Assembly (NCBI GenBank): GCA_029938605.1
Contig: JAOZUO010000043.1
Coordinates: forward strand, 7,568-42,332
Length of the DNA: 34,765 nt
Reading direction: 5' to 3'
Source: Deltaproteobacteria bacterium
GTDB lineage: Bacteria > Myxococcota_A > Polyangia > HGW-17 > JAJRWW01
The notes beneath the pieces are model-generated. The model was given only the letters and a program-made list of their open reading frames with translations, made no database searches and had not been told where the DNA came from. Below, one piece after another: positions 8,005 to 18,691 of this stretch. The stretch's first letter is position 1. The number at the start of each line of letters is the position of its first letter. The position numbers and the translations under genes are program-made.

Positions 8005-8832
8005 TCAGGGAGCCTTGACAGGGACAGCGTTCAGCGGGGGGGGCTCGGTGATGCCGGAGGGCTGGTGCAGCACGTCTCGCACCAACGCGTCGAGCTCGTG
8101 CCGGGGGAGGGCACCGGTGATGGAGTAGCCCACGCCGTGGTGACGGAAGGCAGCCACGTTCTGGCCCTTGCTGTAGGAGAAGTAGACGTTCTTGCTGCCG
8201 ATGTTGCGGCTCACCATACCGTGAAAGGGTACGTTTTCAGGGTGGAAAACCATCACCGAGATATTCTTGTCACCCCGGCTGTAGAGGAGATGAGCCGCGT
8301 CCTTGGCCTCCACTTGTCCGATGCGACCTCCCACCAGGGAGGTGCGTCCGTCGGTGAACGTGGGTGGCACGATGGCGATGCCGAGCTTCTCGTGGTACCA
8401 GTTCTGCAGGGCGTGAGGATCCTTGGTCCGTACCTCCAATGGCTGGTTGTTGGTGTTCGCCATGAGGGACTGGCCCACCACCGCCGGTTGAATATCGCCC
8501 CGGCCGAGTACGAGCGCCATGAGCACCCCGGCGGCGGCGGCGGCGGGAACCAGGCGGAGGATCCACCGACCGGTCCCATGGTCCGCGGGTAGGGGCGGCG
8601 CCTCGGCGAGGGTCTGCATGACACGGGCGCGGATCGCCTCCCGCTCATCGAGCCGCAGGTGTGGGCGGGCTAGGCTTGTCTTGAGCTGGGCCTTGAAGCG
8701 CTGCTCGAATCGGGCCAGACGACGGCACTGCTCACACTCAGCGAGGTGTCGCTCGTAGTCGGCGCGATCCTCTTCCGCAAATTCGCGGTCGAGGTAGACG
8801 TGAATGAACTTCTCCATGTCCTGACACTGCAT
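8005..8832 (-). CDS. Anti-sigma factor, zinc-binding, single-pass membrane protein
   Basis: This 275-residue protein should hold the adjacent ECF sigma factor inactive at the inner membrane. The cytoplasmic N-terminus carries the zinc-binding anti-sigma motif H-x3-C-x2-C (His29, Cys33, Cys36, in HLAECEQC). One transmembrane helix follows (about 90-109, Ala/Leu-rich). A periplasmic domain of about 150 residues (from DPHALQNWYHEKLGI) resembles the sensor part of membrane anti-sigma factors seen in proteobacteria. It starts 5 bases after the sigma factor stop, so the two are translationally close. The ATG at 8832 is chosen because it precedes the zinc domain; the frame stays open into the sigma gene but those residues are a shadow. 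The signal sensed is unknown. Confidence 0.85.
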   Translation of the reverse strand: MQCQDMEKFIHVYLDREFAEEDRADYERHLAECEQCRRLARFEQRFKAQLKTSLARPHLRLDEREAIRARVMQTLAEAPPLPADHGTGRWILRLVPAAAAAGVLMALVLGRGDIQPAVVGQSLMANTNNQPLEVRTKDPHALQNWYHEKLGIAIVPPTFTDGRTSLVGGRIGQVEAKDAAHLLYSRGDKNISVMVFHPENVPFHGMVSRNIGSKNVYFSYSKGQNVAAFRHHGVGYSITGALPRHELDALVRDVLHQPSGITEPPPLNAVPVKAP

Positions 8833-8837
8833 TCGTT

Positions 8838-9500
8838 TCACCGCTTCTTCTGGTTGCGGTAGGTGGCGAGATCCGTCACCTCGGCCGATTTGGCAGAGGC
8901 GCCGGGGATCTCCTCCTGGGCCTCGTCGGCCTCGATTAATCCACGGTCCACGGCGTGGTGGTAGAGCAACCGTTGCATTTGCCGCCGGGCGCGGTACAGG
9001 CGGCTCATGACGGTCCCCACGGGGCAGTCCATGATATCGGCGATCTCCTTGTAGGAGAACTCCTCCACATCCGAGAGGATGATCGCCATGCGGAAGTCGG
9101 GAGGCAGCTTCTCCAGGGCCTGGGTGATGTCTTCGGACATCAAGTGGTCCAGGATCGTCTCCTCGGGCTGTTGGGCGTCTCGGGTCGGGCCCTGGCCGAG
9201 GATGTGAGCGTGGTGGCTCTCTCGCTCCATTTGGCCGCGGACCTGCCGATCCCTTTGCAGCTTGCGGTACCGGTTTATGAAGACGTTGGTGAGGATCTTG
9301 AAGATCCACGCCTTGAAATTGGTTCCGCGCTGAAACTTGTCAATGAACCGATAGGCCTTGAGACAGGTGTCCTGCAGCAGGTCATCGGCCTCCTGAGGGT
9401 TGCGCGTCATCCGTACGGCTGTGCCGTACAGGGCCTCGAGGTGCGGCATCACCAGGCCCTCGAACTCGGCTTTTTTTCGCGCTTCCTTCTTTCGGAGCAT
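8838..9500 (-). CDS. ECF (extracytoplasmic function) RNA polymerase sigma factor
   Basis: A 220-residue sigma factor of the sigma-70 family, group 4. Region 2 is clear (ADDLLQDTCLKAYRF, then FKAWIFKILTNVFINRYRK), and region 4 with its helix-turn-helix (LPPDFRMAIILSDVEEFSYK, then EIADIMDCPVGTVMSRLYRA). There is a linker of about 45 residues between them and a charged tail of about 45 residues after region 4. It heads an operon with its anti-sigma factor, the usual layout, so it is probably released by an envelope signal and may control its own promoter. No autoregulatory site could be assigned securely; a GGAATAAAC motif on the minus strand near 9570 is a weak -35 candidate. Confidence 0.93.
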   Translation of the reverse strand: MLRKKEARKKAEFEGLVMPHLEALYGTAVRMTRNPQEADDLLQDTCLKAYRFIDKFQRGTNFKAWIFKILTNVFINRYRKLQRDRQVRGQMERESHHAHILGQGPTRDAQQPEETILDHLMSEDITQALEKLPPDFRMAIILSDVEEFSYKEIADIMDCPVGTVMSRLYRARRQMQRLLYHHAVDRGLIEADEAQEEIPGASAKSAEVTDLATYRNQKKR

Positions 9501-9722
9501 TGGGTGCCTTGGATTCTGTTTCTGTCTCTGTCTCTGATCAACAGAACCTGGGTCCCTGGGAGTTTATTCCACCTGCGCCAATTTTCCTATGAGCCTGTGT
9601 TCCGCTCGCTTAGGCCCCCGCTCGGAGGTTGGCCTTCGCCGCTCTGACCGCGAAGCGCGGCCAAGATCGGCTTCGGCTCAACTCCTTCGCCGGGGCGCCG
9701 CTCGCTACGTTGGGGTACATTG

Positions 9723-9800
9723 GAACGGATAGGAGAAGAAGGGGAAGGGAACGGATAGGAGAAGAAGGGGAAGGGAACGGATAGGAGAAGAAGGGGAAGG
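9723..9800. repeat. Three exact tandem copies of a 26-bp purine-rich unit
   Basis: Copies begin at 9723, 9749 and 9775, each starting GAACGGATAGGAGAAG. The plus strand is almost all purine, giving strong strand asymmetry. Whether it marks slippage, a triplex-prone tract or a protein site cannot be told from one locus. Confidence 0.9.
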
Positions 9801-9831
9801 GAAGGAGGATGGGGAACACTTCTGTCATGTC

Positions 9832-9851
9832 ATTCCTGCGAAAGATGGAAT
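9832..9851. repeat. dRS3-like 20-bp palindrome
   Basis: ATTCC-N10-GGAAT with a GCGAAAG centre. It resembles the dRS3-type repeat (ATTCCC-N8-GGGAAT) described in Neisseria and similar sequences scattered in many proteobacteria, with one change in each arm. Neighbouring bases (TGTCATT before, CCATC after) also fit that wider family. A degenerate single copy. Confidence 0.45.
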
Positions 9852-9884
9852 CCATCTGTAAAAACAACGACGTATGACCGTTTA

Positions 9885-12953
<3,069 letters not shown>

Positions 12954-13026
12954 GGTCTAAGACACTCCCTTGGAATAACCCGGTCCCTATACCATAGGTA
13001 TGGATCCCGTGGAAACAAGAGGAACC

Positions 13027-13062
13027 AAAAAGGCCGAGGCCCGGCGGGTGGCCGGGCCTCGG
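13027..13062 (-). terminator. Strong intrinsic terminator between the Cys-rich lipoprotein gene and secA
   Basis: A perfect 12-bp GC-rich stem (arms CCGAGGCCCGGC at 13034-13045 and its complement at 13051-13062, 5-base loop) is followed on the minus strand, after CC, by five T (13031-13027). It ends transcription of the cysteine-rich lipoprotein gene, whose stop codon is at 13115-13113. Confidence 0.88.
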
Positions 13063-13112
13063 GAGGTGGGTAGGGTACGGGGGGGGGCTAGTGACCGTCC
13101 CGGTGCTGACCT

Positions 13113-14324
13113 TTACTCAGGCACGCACTGGGAGTCGGCGCACTTTTCGCCCGCGGCGCATTGCACGGCCGTGACGCACTGGGGTACGGCGTCGTAGCAG
13201 AAGGTGAGATGGCAGACCGGCATGCCGCAGGCGATGCAGTCGGCTGCGTCGGCGCAGGGGGTGCGGCAGACGCCGTCCACGCATGCCTCGATGCCGTTGC
13301 ACTCGGCGCTGTTGATGCACTCGGGAGTCGCCGTGGTGTCGGCTACGCAGACGCCCTCGTCGCAGCGGTCTCCAGAGTTGGGGCAGTCGGTGTCGTCGAC
13401 ACAGCCACCGACGCAGTTGCCGTTGACACAGACCTCGGCGGCGCCGCACTCGCTGTTGAGCACACACTCGGATCCGGGGGTCTCCACGTCTTGGCAGTGG
13501 TTGTCGATGCAGTCCTGGCCCGTGCCGCACTCGGAGACGTCCGCACAGGGCGCCTGGCAGGAACCGTCGATGCAGAGGCCGCCTTCGCACTGCTCGTCGA
13601 ACTGGCAGGTCTCGCCGAGGCCGGGGCCGGGGACGGTCTCACACTGGCCGTTCACACAACGCTCGCTGGTGTCACAGTCGGTGTTGATCTGGCACTCGGG
13701 GCCGCTGTCGGGCACGCAATTTCCCTCGGCGTTGCAGATGGGCGCGGCGGGGTCGGTGCAGTCCGCGGCGTCGGTGCACAGGCCGCTCGATACGCAGGTT
13801 CCGCCGTCGCAGTAGGCGCCATCGCCACACTCGTCGTTGGTCTCGCAGCCGGCGGGCTCGGACACACACTGTCCGCCCACGCAGATGTCTGAGCCGGTGC
13901 AGTCCGCCCGCTCGGTGCAGTCGCCCAGGTCGGGTGCGCAGCGGGCCGTGGACGGGTCGCAGTGCGAGTCGAGGGGACAGTCGTTGTCGTCGATACACAC
14001 ATCGACGTCGTCGGTACAGATGCCCCGGGCCGGGTCGCAGACCGTGCCGGAGGGGCAGTCCCAATCGTCGATACACAGGTAGCTGTCGCGACACTGGCCT
14101 TCGACGTCGTCACAGTAGGAGAACTCGTCGCACCCACTGTCGTCGGTGCAGGTCCAGGGGCGGCAGTCGAAACCGTCGCAATCACACCAGTAGATGAGAT
14201 CGTCGGCGTCCACCCAGAGGGCTTCCTCACAGACATCGTCGTCATCACAGTAGGCCCACCAGCAGCCTGCGGACGGGAATGCCATGGCGAAAACGGTAGC
14301 GAAAATAATTGTGATGCGTTTCAT
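13113..14324 (-). CDS. Secreted/lipid-anchored protein of 14 cysteine-rich modules
   Basis: A 403-residue protein with an export signal (MKRITIIFATVFAMAFPSAG) ending at Cys21, a probable lipidation site. After an acidic, Cys-rich linker it is built from 14 modules of about 22-30 residues with the pattern C-x4/5-C-x5/7-C-x4/6-C, for example CTERADCTGSDICVGGQC. This spacing resembles the disulfide-rich Dickkopf/EGF-like repeats that are expanded in Myxococcota and relatives. The protein is strongly acidic with no enzyme domain, so a surface binding or structural role is inferred. GGAGGT lies 6 bases before the ATG; TTGCAG and GAATAA on the minus strand (14374-14369 and 14352-14347, 16 bases apart) are a weak promoter candidate. 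It ends before a strong terminator, so it is a single-gene unit. Confidence 0.8.
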   Translation of the reverse strand: MKRITIIFATVFAMAFPSAGCWWAYCDDDDVCEEALWVDADDLIYWCDCDGFDCRPWTCTDDSGCDEFSYCDDVEGQCRDSYLCIDDWDCPSGTVCDPARGICTDDVDVCIDDNDCPLDSHCDPSTARCAPDLGDCTERADCTGSDICVGGQCVSEPAGCETNDECGDGAYCDGGTCVSSGLCTDAADCTDPAAPICNAEGNCVPDSGPECQINTDCDTSERCVNGQCETVPGPGLGETCQFDEQCEGGLCIDGSCQAPCADVSECGTGQDCIDNHCQDVETPGSECVLNSECGAAEVCVNGNCVGGCVDDTDCPNSGDRCDEGVCVADTTATPECINSAECNGIEACVDGVCRTPCADAADCIACGMPVCHLTFCYDAVPQCVTAVQCAAGEKCADSQCVPE

Positions 14325-14678
14325 GGCTTACCTCCAGCCAGGTGGTTTATTCAATCGGACTGACGTATCTGCAAGACCTGGGCCAGTTTGCCCGTCCCGC
14401 CTTTTCAGCGAGGACTATTGGGATGCTCCGGATCGAATCTACCTGGACATGGAACGATCATAGCGGGTTATGTGGGGTCAGTCGAGGGTTTGGTCTTAGG
14501 TTTCGGCGCACCGACTGGGGATCCGATGGAGCCCAGGTGTTAATGGTTGTTCACAGTTGGACCCGACCGGGTGTGAAGGATTTGTCACAGTTTGGGCGAA
14601 GTTGGGCGGTGGTCTGACCCAAAGCCCGGAAGGGATCTATAAGAAGTGGATCAGCGGATCTGCAGTGGATCCCAGATC
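14325..14678. other. Intergenic region without recognisable gene
   Basis: This stretch upstream of the Cys-rich lipoprotein gene holds that gene's leader and possible promoter at its left end. I see no RNA gene or convincing reading frame in the rest. Together with the fold-back element at 14679-14836 it makes a gap of about 510 bp. Confidence 0.6.
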
Positions 14679-14836
14679 AGGGTCCGTCCAGAAATAAATT
14701 CTCGATTCAGGGCGTCGGTACGCCCGGCTCGTGAGGCACGACGAGGCGCATACTAATTGATATGCAACGAGGAGTAACGAAGCGAGCCGGGATGGACCGG
14801 CGGCCTGGGCGATCGAGTTATTTCTGGACGGGCCCT
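14679..14836 (+). repeat. Fold-back element A (158 bp), abutting the SDR gene stop
   Basis: Outer arms (14679-14697 and 14818-14836, about 19 bp, one T-G pair) continue through CTCGAT/ATCGAG and a middle stem. An inner stem pairs CCCGGCTCG (14723-14731) with CGAGCCGGG (14783-14791). The tip is GCATA-8-TATGC (14748-14765), flanked by purine-rich internal loops (GAGGCACGACGAGG and AACGAGGAGTAACG) that recur in element B. Non-Watson-Crick pairs in the arms are G-U in plus-strand RNA. The right end overlaps the last base of the SDR stop codon. Confidence 0.75.
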
Positions 14837-15768
14837 CAATAGGTGTCATCGAGGGCCGCGCGTACGGCTTCTTTTATGGTACGGGTGGCCCGGAAGCCCA
14901 GCTCCTTCCGGGCCCGGGAGTCATCGACCGTACAGACGTACCGCAGGTGGTTCAGCTCGGTGCCCCGGAAGGGGGCCAGCCCGAGGTTCCAAAACAGCTT
15001 CGACACCAGAGGGGCGGCCAGGTGGGGAATCGGGAAGGTTGGCCGACCGGATTCCCGGATCAGCACCGAGATGGGCACTTCGCCTGGGCCCGCCACATTA
15101 TAGATGCCCCGCACCCCGGGCTTCAGGGCGAGGAGCACCGCGTCCACAACGTCCGCCTCGTGGATGACCTGCATCATGGGGTCATAGCCCATGAGCACCG
15201 GTATCCGCTCCATGCGCAGGTAGTTGGAGGCCGCGTTGGCCACCTGTCCGAGGATGTGCACCGGCCGGAGGATCACCGTCTCTCCCTCCCGGTACTTCCA
15301 GAAGAAGGAGCTGGCGAGCATGTCCGCTTCCACCAGGGACAGGGCGCCCAGGTCGTCCTGGGCCGCGAGCAGGGGCGAGTCCTCGGTCAAAAACTGCGGG
15401 TTCTCCGGGCGTGGGCCGTAGACCGCGGCCGAGGAGACCACGATCACCTTGGGTACCCGGAAGTGCATGCAGTACTCGAGTAGCTGCTGGGTGCCCACCA
15501 CGTTCCACTGGTTGTGGGTGCGGTTGGAGCGCTTTGGGTCGTGCATGAGGCCCAGGTGCACCAGGGCCGAGATGGGCTGCGTCCGGAATACGTCCCGGGT
15601 GCGCTTGGAGCGGATGTCCACACGCTTGTGCACCACATCTGCGGGCTTGTCTTCGAAGGGGCGACGGTCGATGCCGATGATCTCCCGGTTGCCGCTTCGG
15701 TGCAGCCGCTTGGCCAGCAGTCGGCCCAGGCGTCCGGCGATTCCCGTGATGACGATCCGCTCTTTCAT
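14836..15768 (-). CDS. NAD-dependent epimerase/dehydratase-family (SDR) protein
   Basis: A 310-residue extended short-chain dehydrogenase/reductase. The N-terminus has the Rossmann motif GIAGRLG (residues 9-15) and an acidic end to strand 2 (GIDRR). The catalytic-region Ser is present (VVSSAAVYGP), but where the family has YxxxK the sequence reads LGALSLVEADMLA, so both the Tyr and Lys are missing. Redox catalysis is therefore doubtful. Proteins of this sub-type commonly sit next to an acyltransferase, as here: the gene starts 6 bases after the acyltransferase stop, so the two are co-transcribed and may act on the same lipid. Substrate unknown. Element A follows its stop codon. Confidence 0.85.
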   Translation of the reverse strand: MKERIVITGIAGRLGRLLAKRLHRSGNREIIGIDRRPFEDKPADVVHKRVDIRSKRTRDVFRTQPISALVHLGLMHDPKRSNRTHNQWNVVGTQQLLEYCMHFRVPKVIVVSSAAVYGPRPENPQFLTEDSPLLAAQDDLGALSLVEADMLASSFFWKYREGETVILRPVHILGQVANAASNYLRMERIPVLMGYDPMMQVIHEADVVDAVLLALKPGVRGIYNVAGPGEVPISVLIRESGRPTFPIPHLAAPLVSKLFWNLGLAPFRGTELNHLRYVCTVDDSRARKELGFRATRTIKEAVRAALDDTY

Positions 15769-15774
15769 CGACGC

Positions 15775-16692
15775 CTACCAGAACACGTGCTTACGGGCCT
15801 TGAGCCCGAGGTGAATCATGGATTGGATGGTGTTGCGTACCTGGGTCACCGCCGGCCTCAGCTCCTCGTCGTCCTGGTCCGGATCCCCGGAAAAGTGCAT
15901 GGCCTCTCCAAAGTACACCCGGTACTTCGTGGGCAGGGGCAGGGCCGGAAAAAACGGCGGGAAGGGCATCAAGGGAAAGGCCGGCAGGCCCATGAGCCGC
16001 GCCAGGGGTTTGACGTTGAAGCAGGGCGCCTGCTCCTCGGCGCCGATGACCGCTACGGGCACCACGGGCGTGTTGGTCTCCAGGGCAAGGCGCATGAAGC
16101 CCATACCGAACTCCTGGAGTTGGTAGCGCTTCGAGAAAGGCTTGGAGACCCCGCGAGCGCCCTCGGGAAAGACTACGATGGTCTCGTCGTCATTGAGCAG
16201 GTGCCGGCAGTTCTCCGGGGTGCCGATGATCTGTCCCCAGCGCGTGAGCGTGGTCCCCACGAAGGGCAGCGACGGCACGAAGTGATCGACCATAGATCGC
16301 ACCACCCGCGGGGGATCCTTGGCGAAGAGCATGGACGCGCCGATGATCAGCCCGTCGAAGGGAAGTTGTCCCGAGTGGTTGGACACGAGCAGCGCCCGCC
16401 CCTGGGGTACGTACTGTTGGCCGAAGACCTCCGCCCGGAAGTAGTACTGGTACATGAGGTGGGCCAGGTAGATCCCCGCGATGGCCTCGTCCCGATGAAA
16501 GCCAAAGGGATCGTAGCCGTACTCGTTTTGTCGGGTGGGCAGCGCCTGGATTTTCTGGAGGAATTTCCGATCAAAGCGCGATTCCAGGAATCGTCGCCAG
16601 CCGGGGATGGATTTCGCACGGTCTGACGACACGGCGTCTCCGGAAGGGGTGAGCAAGCGTGAAGCGAGACGACCGAGCGTGCCTCGCCACAT
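15775..16692 (-). CDS. Lysophospholipid-type acyltransferase (LPLAT superfamily)
   Basis: A membrane-associated acyltransferase of 305 residues from the ATG at 16692. It shows the NHSGQLPFD block, the variant of the NHxxxxD catalytic motif used by the MGAT-like branch, and FPEGARGVSKPF, the acyl-acceptor phosphate-binding block, followed by TPVVPVAVIGAEE. It probably transfers a fatty acyl group to a glycerolipid or similar acceptor. The open frame extends upstream to 16845, but those codons lie inside fold-back element B, so the ATG just outside the element is preferred; no good ribosome site is seen before it. It forms an operon with the downstream SDR gene (6-base gap). Confidence 0.85.
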   Translation of the reverse strand: MWRGTLGRLASRLLTPSGDAVSSDRAKSIPGWRRFLESRFDRKFLQKIQALPTRQNEYGYDPFGFHRDEAIAGIYLAHLMYQYYFRAEVFGQQYVPQGRALLVSNHSGQLPFDGLIIGASMLFAKDPPRVVRSMVDHFVPSLPFVGTTLTRWGQIIGTPENCRHLLNDDETIVVFPEGARGVSKPFSKRYQLQEFGMGFMRLALETNTPVVPVAVIGAEEQAPCFNVKPLARLMGLPAFPLMPFPPFFPALPLPTKYRVYFGEAMHFSGDPDQDDEELRPAVTQVRNTIQSMIHLGLKARKHVFW

Positions 16693-16697
16693 GGAGT

Positions 16698-16860
16698 TAG
16701 TGTCCTGGATCAGTGATTTCTTCCTGAATTCGCGGCCCCTTTCGTCCGCTGGCTGCGTTGCTCCTCGGTTGTGTACTCCCGGTACGCGCCCTCGTCGCGC
16801 CTTGCCAGCGAACGAAATTATCTCGCGACTTATGAAACCTATCACTGATACAGGGCACTA
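16698..16860 (-). repeat. Fold-back element B (163 bp) whose end contains the SPFH gene stop
   Basis: Outer arms of 20 bp (16698-16717 and 16841-16860, two mismatches) start TAGTG and end CACTA. An inner 14-bp stem (16740-16753 with 16804-16817) pairs fully in minus-strand RNA with one G-U. The tip is GTAC-5-GTAC, flanked on the minus strand by AAGGCGCGACGAGGGCGC and AACCGAGGAGCAACGCA, closely matching the loops of element A. The TAG stop of the SPFH gene (16860-16858) is the first three bases of the element, and the other end is 5 bases from the acyltransferase start codon. Confidence 0.8.
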
Positions 16861-18108
16861 GGCCGACTGTACCGGCGTGCCGCAGTTGTTGCAGAACTTG
16901 GCTCCGCCAGCAACCGGCTGGTTGCACTTGGAGCAGGTCACCTCCTGGGGTGATCCACATTCCGGACAGAACTTGGTGCCTGGAGCCACGACGGCCTGAC
17001 ACTTGATGCAGGGCACACCCTGAGGTTGGGGCGGTGCCTGGGGGCTGCCGCAAGCCGGACAGAACTTGAAACCGTCTGGCACGGGCTGCTGGCAGTTGGT
17101 ACATGGCGTGCCGGCGGGCGCCTGGACCGGTTGGGCCGCCGCCGCACCCGCTGCCGCACCCGCCGCCACCTGCTGGGGCGGCATCTGTTGTTGCATCTGC
17201 TGGGGTGGCATCTGCTGTTGCTGCTGCTGCTGCTGTTGCATCTGGCCCATACCCGGCTGCATGGCGCCACCGATCATGCCCGGCATCATGAAGCCCATGC
17301 CGAGTCCCATGCCCATGCCCATGCCTTGGGCGGCCACGCCGCCGGCGCCCGGGTTGTTGGCCACGTCGCGCATGGCGTAGGCCGCCTGCTGCTGTTGCAG
17401 GGCCGGCATGGCGTCCTCGAAGAGGCCCAGCCCGCTTCGCTCGTCGATCTTGGCCTGAACCTCCGGGGGCGGGGTGATGGCGTTGATCACCAGATCTTCG
17501 AGCTCGAGGCCGTACTTACCGAAGTCCTCACCCACCCGCGCCTTGGAGGCGATGCCGATCTCGTCGTACAGAGCCGCGAGATCCAGCAGGGTCTTGAGGT
17601 TCTCACCGAGCACGTCCGTGAGGCGCCCGACCACCATGTTGCGCATGAAGTCGTTGACCTGGGACGTGTTGTACTGGCCGGCGGTGCCTACTACCTTGTT
17701 CAGGAACAGCTGCGGATCGCTGATCTTGTAGCTCATGATCCCGAAGGCGCGCAGCCGCACGACCTTGAGCACCGAATCCCGGAAGGTGATGGGCTCCTTG
17801 GTGCCCCACTTCTTATTGATGAAGGTCTTGAGGTTGACGAAGAAGCACTCGGCCTTGAAGGGCGTATCGCCGCCAAAAGGCAGCTTGAGCAACCCGCCCA
17901 GCAGCGGCAGGTTCGCCGTGGCCAGGGTGTGCCGGCCGGGGCCGAAGGTGTCTAAGGCCTGGCCACCACGGTAGAAGATACAGACCTGCGACTCCCGGAC
18001 CACCAATTGGCTGCCCATGCGCACGTCGGCTTCGCCATTCTCGGGGAAGCGCTGGACGATCTGCTCGCCGGATTCGTCGTGAAATTCGATGACATCGATA
18101 AGGGCCAT
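16858..18108 (-). CDS. SPFH-domain protein with three C-terminal zinc ribbons
   Basis: A 416-residue protein related to the SPFH/YdjI-type (so-called virion core) family. Residues about 1-240 form the SPFH domain (GSQLVVRESQVCIFYRGG near the start). A Met/Gly/Gln-rich linker (about 250-325, with runs of Q and MPPQQ repeats) leads to three zinc ribbons of the form C-x2-C-x11-C-x2-C at about residues 337-410 (CTNC...CPAC, CIKC...CPEC, CSKC...CNNC). There is no signal peptide, so it acts in the cytoplasm, probably at the membrane. In Bacillus a YdjI protein works with a PspA-type protein in membrane stress. Here it is the third gene after a LiaF-like membrane protein and a 159-residue unknown, spaced 35-70 bases apart. 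Confidence 0.85.
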   Translation of the reverse strand: MALIDVIEFHDESGEQIVQRFPENGEADVRMGSQLVVRESQVCIFYRGGQALDTFGPGRHTLATANLPLLGGLLKLPFGGDTPFKAECFFVNLKTFINKKWGTKEPITFRDSVLKVVRLRAFGIMSYKISDPQLFLNKVVGTAGQYNTSQVNDFMRNMVVGRLTDVLGENLKTLLDLAALYDEIGIASKARVGEDFGKYGLELEDLVINAITPPPEVQAKIDERSGLGLFEDAMPALQQQQAAYAMRDVANNPGAGGVAAQGMGMGMGLGMGFMMPGMIGGAMQPGMGQMQQQQQQQQQMPPQQMQQQMPPQQVAAGAAAGAAAAQPVQAPAGTPCTNCQQPVPDGFKFCPACGSPQAPPQPQGVPCIKCQAVVAPGTKFCPECGSPQEVTCSKCNQPVAGGAKFCNNCGTPVQSA

Positions 18109-18175
18109 TGGTTCTTCATCCTTCGGAGCGCCGCGGCCTCAACCGCTCGCCCCCTCGTCGCCCGGCGGGGCCGGC

Positions 18176-18655
18176 CTATGCGTTGCCGCGAATAATCGCT
18201 TCGCGTTGGTTCAGTTTCTCATCGAACTCCCGCAAGATACGGGTGAGCTTCTTGAACTCCGGCACCACGTTCCCGTCCTCCATGAGCACATTTTCGATCT
18301 CTTGGACCTGGGCGCGCACGGAGTCTTTGTCGTCGATGAGTCCCTTGTCGTACTCCTCGACCTTGAGGACCATCTCCGTCTCCCCCGCCGAGCCGAACAG
18401 GCCCGACTGGAAGCCGTAGTTGGCGAAGCGCAGCCGGTCCCGCACCTTGACCAGTAGCTTGGTGGTCTGGTCTGCGGGGTTCAGGGCGGCCAGGTTGCCG
18501 GACCCGGCCAGATCCACCTTGGCCTGCTCGAGGCGGGTGGACTCAGCGCCCAGCTCCTTCGCTAAATAGTCCCGAAAGAGCTTGTCGCTCTGGCGGGAGT
18601 CATCCCGCTGACGGTAGCCCTTGTATCCAGGGATGATGTAATCGAGAACTGCCAT
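18176..18655 (-). CDS. Conserved-looking cytoplasmic helical protein in SPFH operon, unknown
   Basis: A 159-residue protein I do not recognise by family. It begins MAVLDYIIPGYKGYRQRDDS, then is mostly charged helix with no signal peptide, membrane segment or cysteine. The second half (about 105-150) has heptad-like spacing suggesting a short coiled coil. It lies between the LiaF-like gene (36 bases before) and the SPFH gene (67 bases after), all on the minus strand, so it is most likely a partner of the SPFH protein. It is much shorter than PspA and lacks its recognisable pattern; a PspA-like function is only a guess. Confidence 0.75.
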   Translation of the reverse strand: MAVLDYIIPGYKGYRQRDDSRQSDKLFRDYLAKELGAESTRLEQAKVDLAGSGNLAALNPADQTTKLLVKVRDRLRFANYGFQSGLFGSAGETEMVLKVEEYDKGLIDDKDSVRAQVQEIENVLMEDGNVVPEFKKLTRILREFDEKLNQREAIIRGNA

Positions 18656-18691
18656 CTGGTGTTAACTCCTGTGAAGGCCCCCCGGGGGACC

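Larger units (their letters stand above)
9501..9884. other. Repeat-rich intergenic region between ECF sigma gene and secA
   Basis: This 384-bp gap has no supportable gene. It holds a short TCTGTC/TCTGTT run (about 9515-9535), the 9-bp direct repeat CCGCTCGCT at 9602-9610 and 9698-9706 flanking a segment with hairpins (for example CCGCG-AAG-CGCGG at 9648-9660), a 26-bp tandem repeat, and a dRS3-like palindrome. The segment 9602-9706 may be one dispersed repeat copy. No terminator for secA was recognised. Confidence 0.6.

Noticed and set aside
8833..9309. N-terminal extension of the anti-sigma factor into the sigma gene
   Set aside because: The extra residues are a shifted frame of the ECF sigma gene; the zinc domain starts right after the ATG at 8832.
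13000..13197. A 65-codon plus-strand frame between secA and the Cys-rich gene
   Set aside because: It spans the terminator hairpin and the end of the opposite gene; no protein features.
14325..14835. tRNA or other standard RNA gene in the larger gaps
   Set aside because: No T-loop (GGTTCGAATCC-type) or cloverleaf was found in any gap by eye.
16693..16845. N-terminal extension of the acyltransferase to 16845
   Set aside because: These codons are fold-back element B read as protein; the ATG at 16692 lies just outside it and the family domain starts later.
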